A DNA stretch of 5,984 nt from Armatimonadota bacterium (GTDB lineage: Bacteria > Armatimonadota > JAAZEB01), in the NCBI GenBank assembly GCA_012841485.1, contig DUUU01000054.1, positions 1 to 5,984 of the forward strand, written 5' to 3'. The position numbers and the translations under genes were made by a program. The stretch's first letter is position 1; each line of letters begins with the position of its first letter. Below, one piece after another: positions 5,899 to 5,984 of the stretch. A model generated the notes under the pieces. That model did not search any database. It worked only from the letters and a program-made list of their open reading frames with translations, and was not told the DNA's origin.

Positions 5899-5984
5899 AT
5901 GAAGCGTTGGATCATTGCACTCATCCCACTCCTTGTGCTGGGGTGGCTGATCAACGGACGGTTGCAGGAAAAGCGGGCCGAGGC
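5899..5984 (+). CDS. N-terminus of a membrane-anchored protein, possibly an RND-type periplasmic adaptor (truncated by the window)
   Basis: Only 28 full codons are present; the frame is open at the window end. It starts with the basic MKRW, has a single hydrophobic helix at residues about 4-18 (rich in Ile, Leu, Val), then turns hydrophilic with NGRLQEKRAE. This is the pattern of an uncleaved N-terminal anchor with the chain continuing outside the cytoplasmic membrane into what may be a coiled coil. Many HlyD/AcrA-type membrane fusion proteins of efflux systems begin this way, which is the basis of the functional guess; the family domains lie beyond the window. GAGGG (5883-5887) lies 11 nt upstream, a longer than ideal spacing, and overlaps the palindrome GGGATCCC (5885-5892). 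CATAAATATG around the start is unusually AT-rich for this region. Confidence 0.7.
   Translation, partial: MKRWIIALIPLLVLGWLINGRLQEKRAE

Overview
The window is a GC-rich (visibly above 60% G+C) bacterial chromosomal segment with four complete protein genes and the start of a fifth. All are ordinary-looking metabolic or envelope genes, and I see no mobile element, CRISPR array, rRNA or tRNA. The organism cannot be named from this sequence. High GC, mixed cytoplasmic carbohydrate and amino-acid enzymes, and one apparently leaderless promoter would fit an environmental GC-rich lineage (for example Armatimonadota, Chloroflexota or relatives), but that is a guess.

Layout. (1) 70-1206 (+): a cytosolic M14-family zinc carboxypeptidase-like protein with a beta-sandwich-like N-terminal region and a recognisable HxxE...H zinc site. 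(2) 1231-2337 (-): galactose mutarotase (aldose 1-epimerase, galM), convergent with gene 1 and only 24 bp away. (3) 2338-2601: a 264-bp divergent intergenic region holding a clear 22-bp inverted repeat that could be an operator. (4) 2602-4056 (+): a divergent polysaccharide-deacetylase-like (NodB-fold) protein with a C-terminal beta-rich domain. (5) 4167-5540 (+): a class III PLP-dependent aminotransferase resembling L-lysine 6-transaminases, with its own sigma70-like promoter placed so that the transcript would start at the start codon. (6) 5541-5898: a 358-bp gene-poor region with interlocking stems and two imperfect 25-26-bp direct repeats, inside a possible 30-codon leader ORF. (7) 5899-5984 (+): the first 28 codons of a membrane-anchored protein that looks like the start of an RND-type periplasmic adaptor.

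How they work together. There is no convincing single pathway. galM and the deacetylase-like gene are divergently transcribed from a shared control region and both plausibly act on carbohydrates, so co-regulation by one repressor is a reasonable hypothesis. The aminotransferase follows the deacetylase-like gene on the same strand (110 bp from stop to the preferred start) but seems to have its own promoter. The M14 peptidase and the partial membrane protein belong to neighbouring units that extend beyond the window. The least explained sequence is the region just before 5899.
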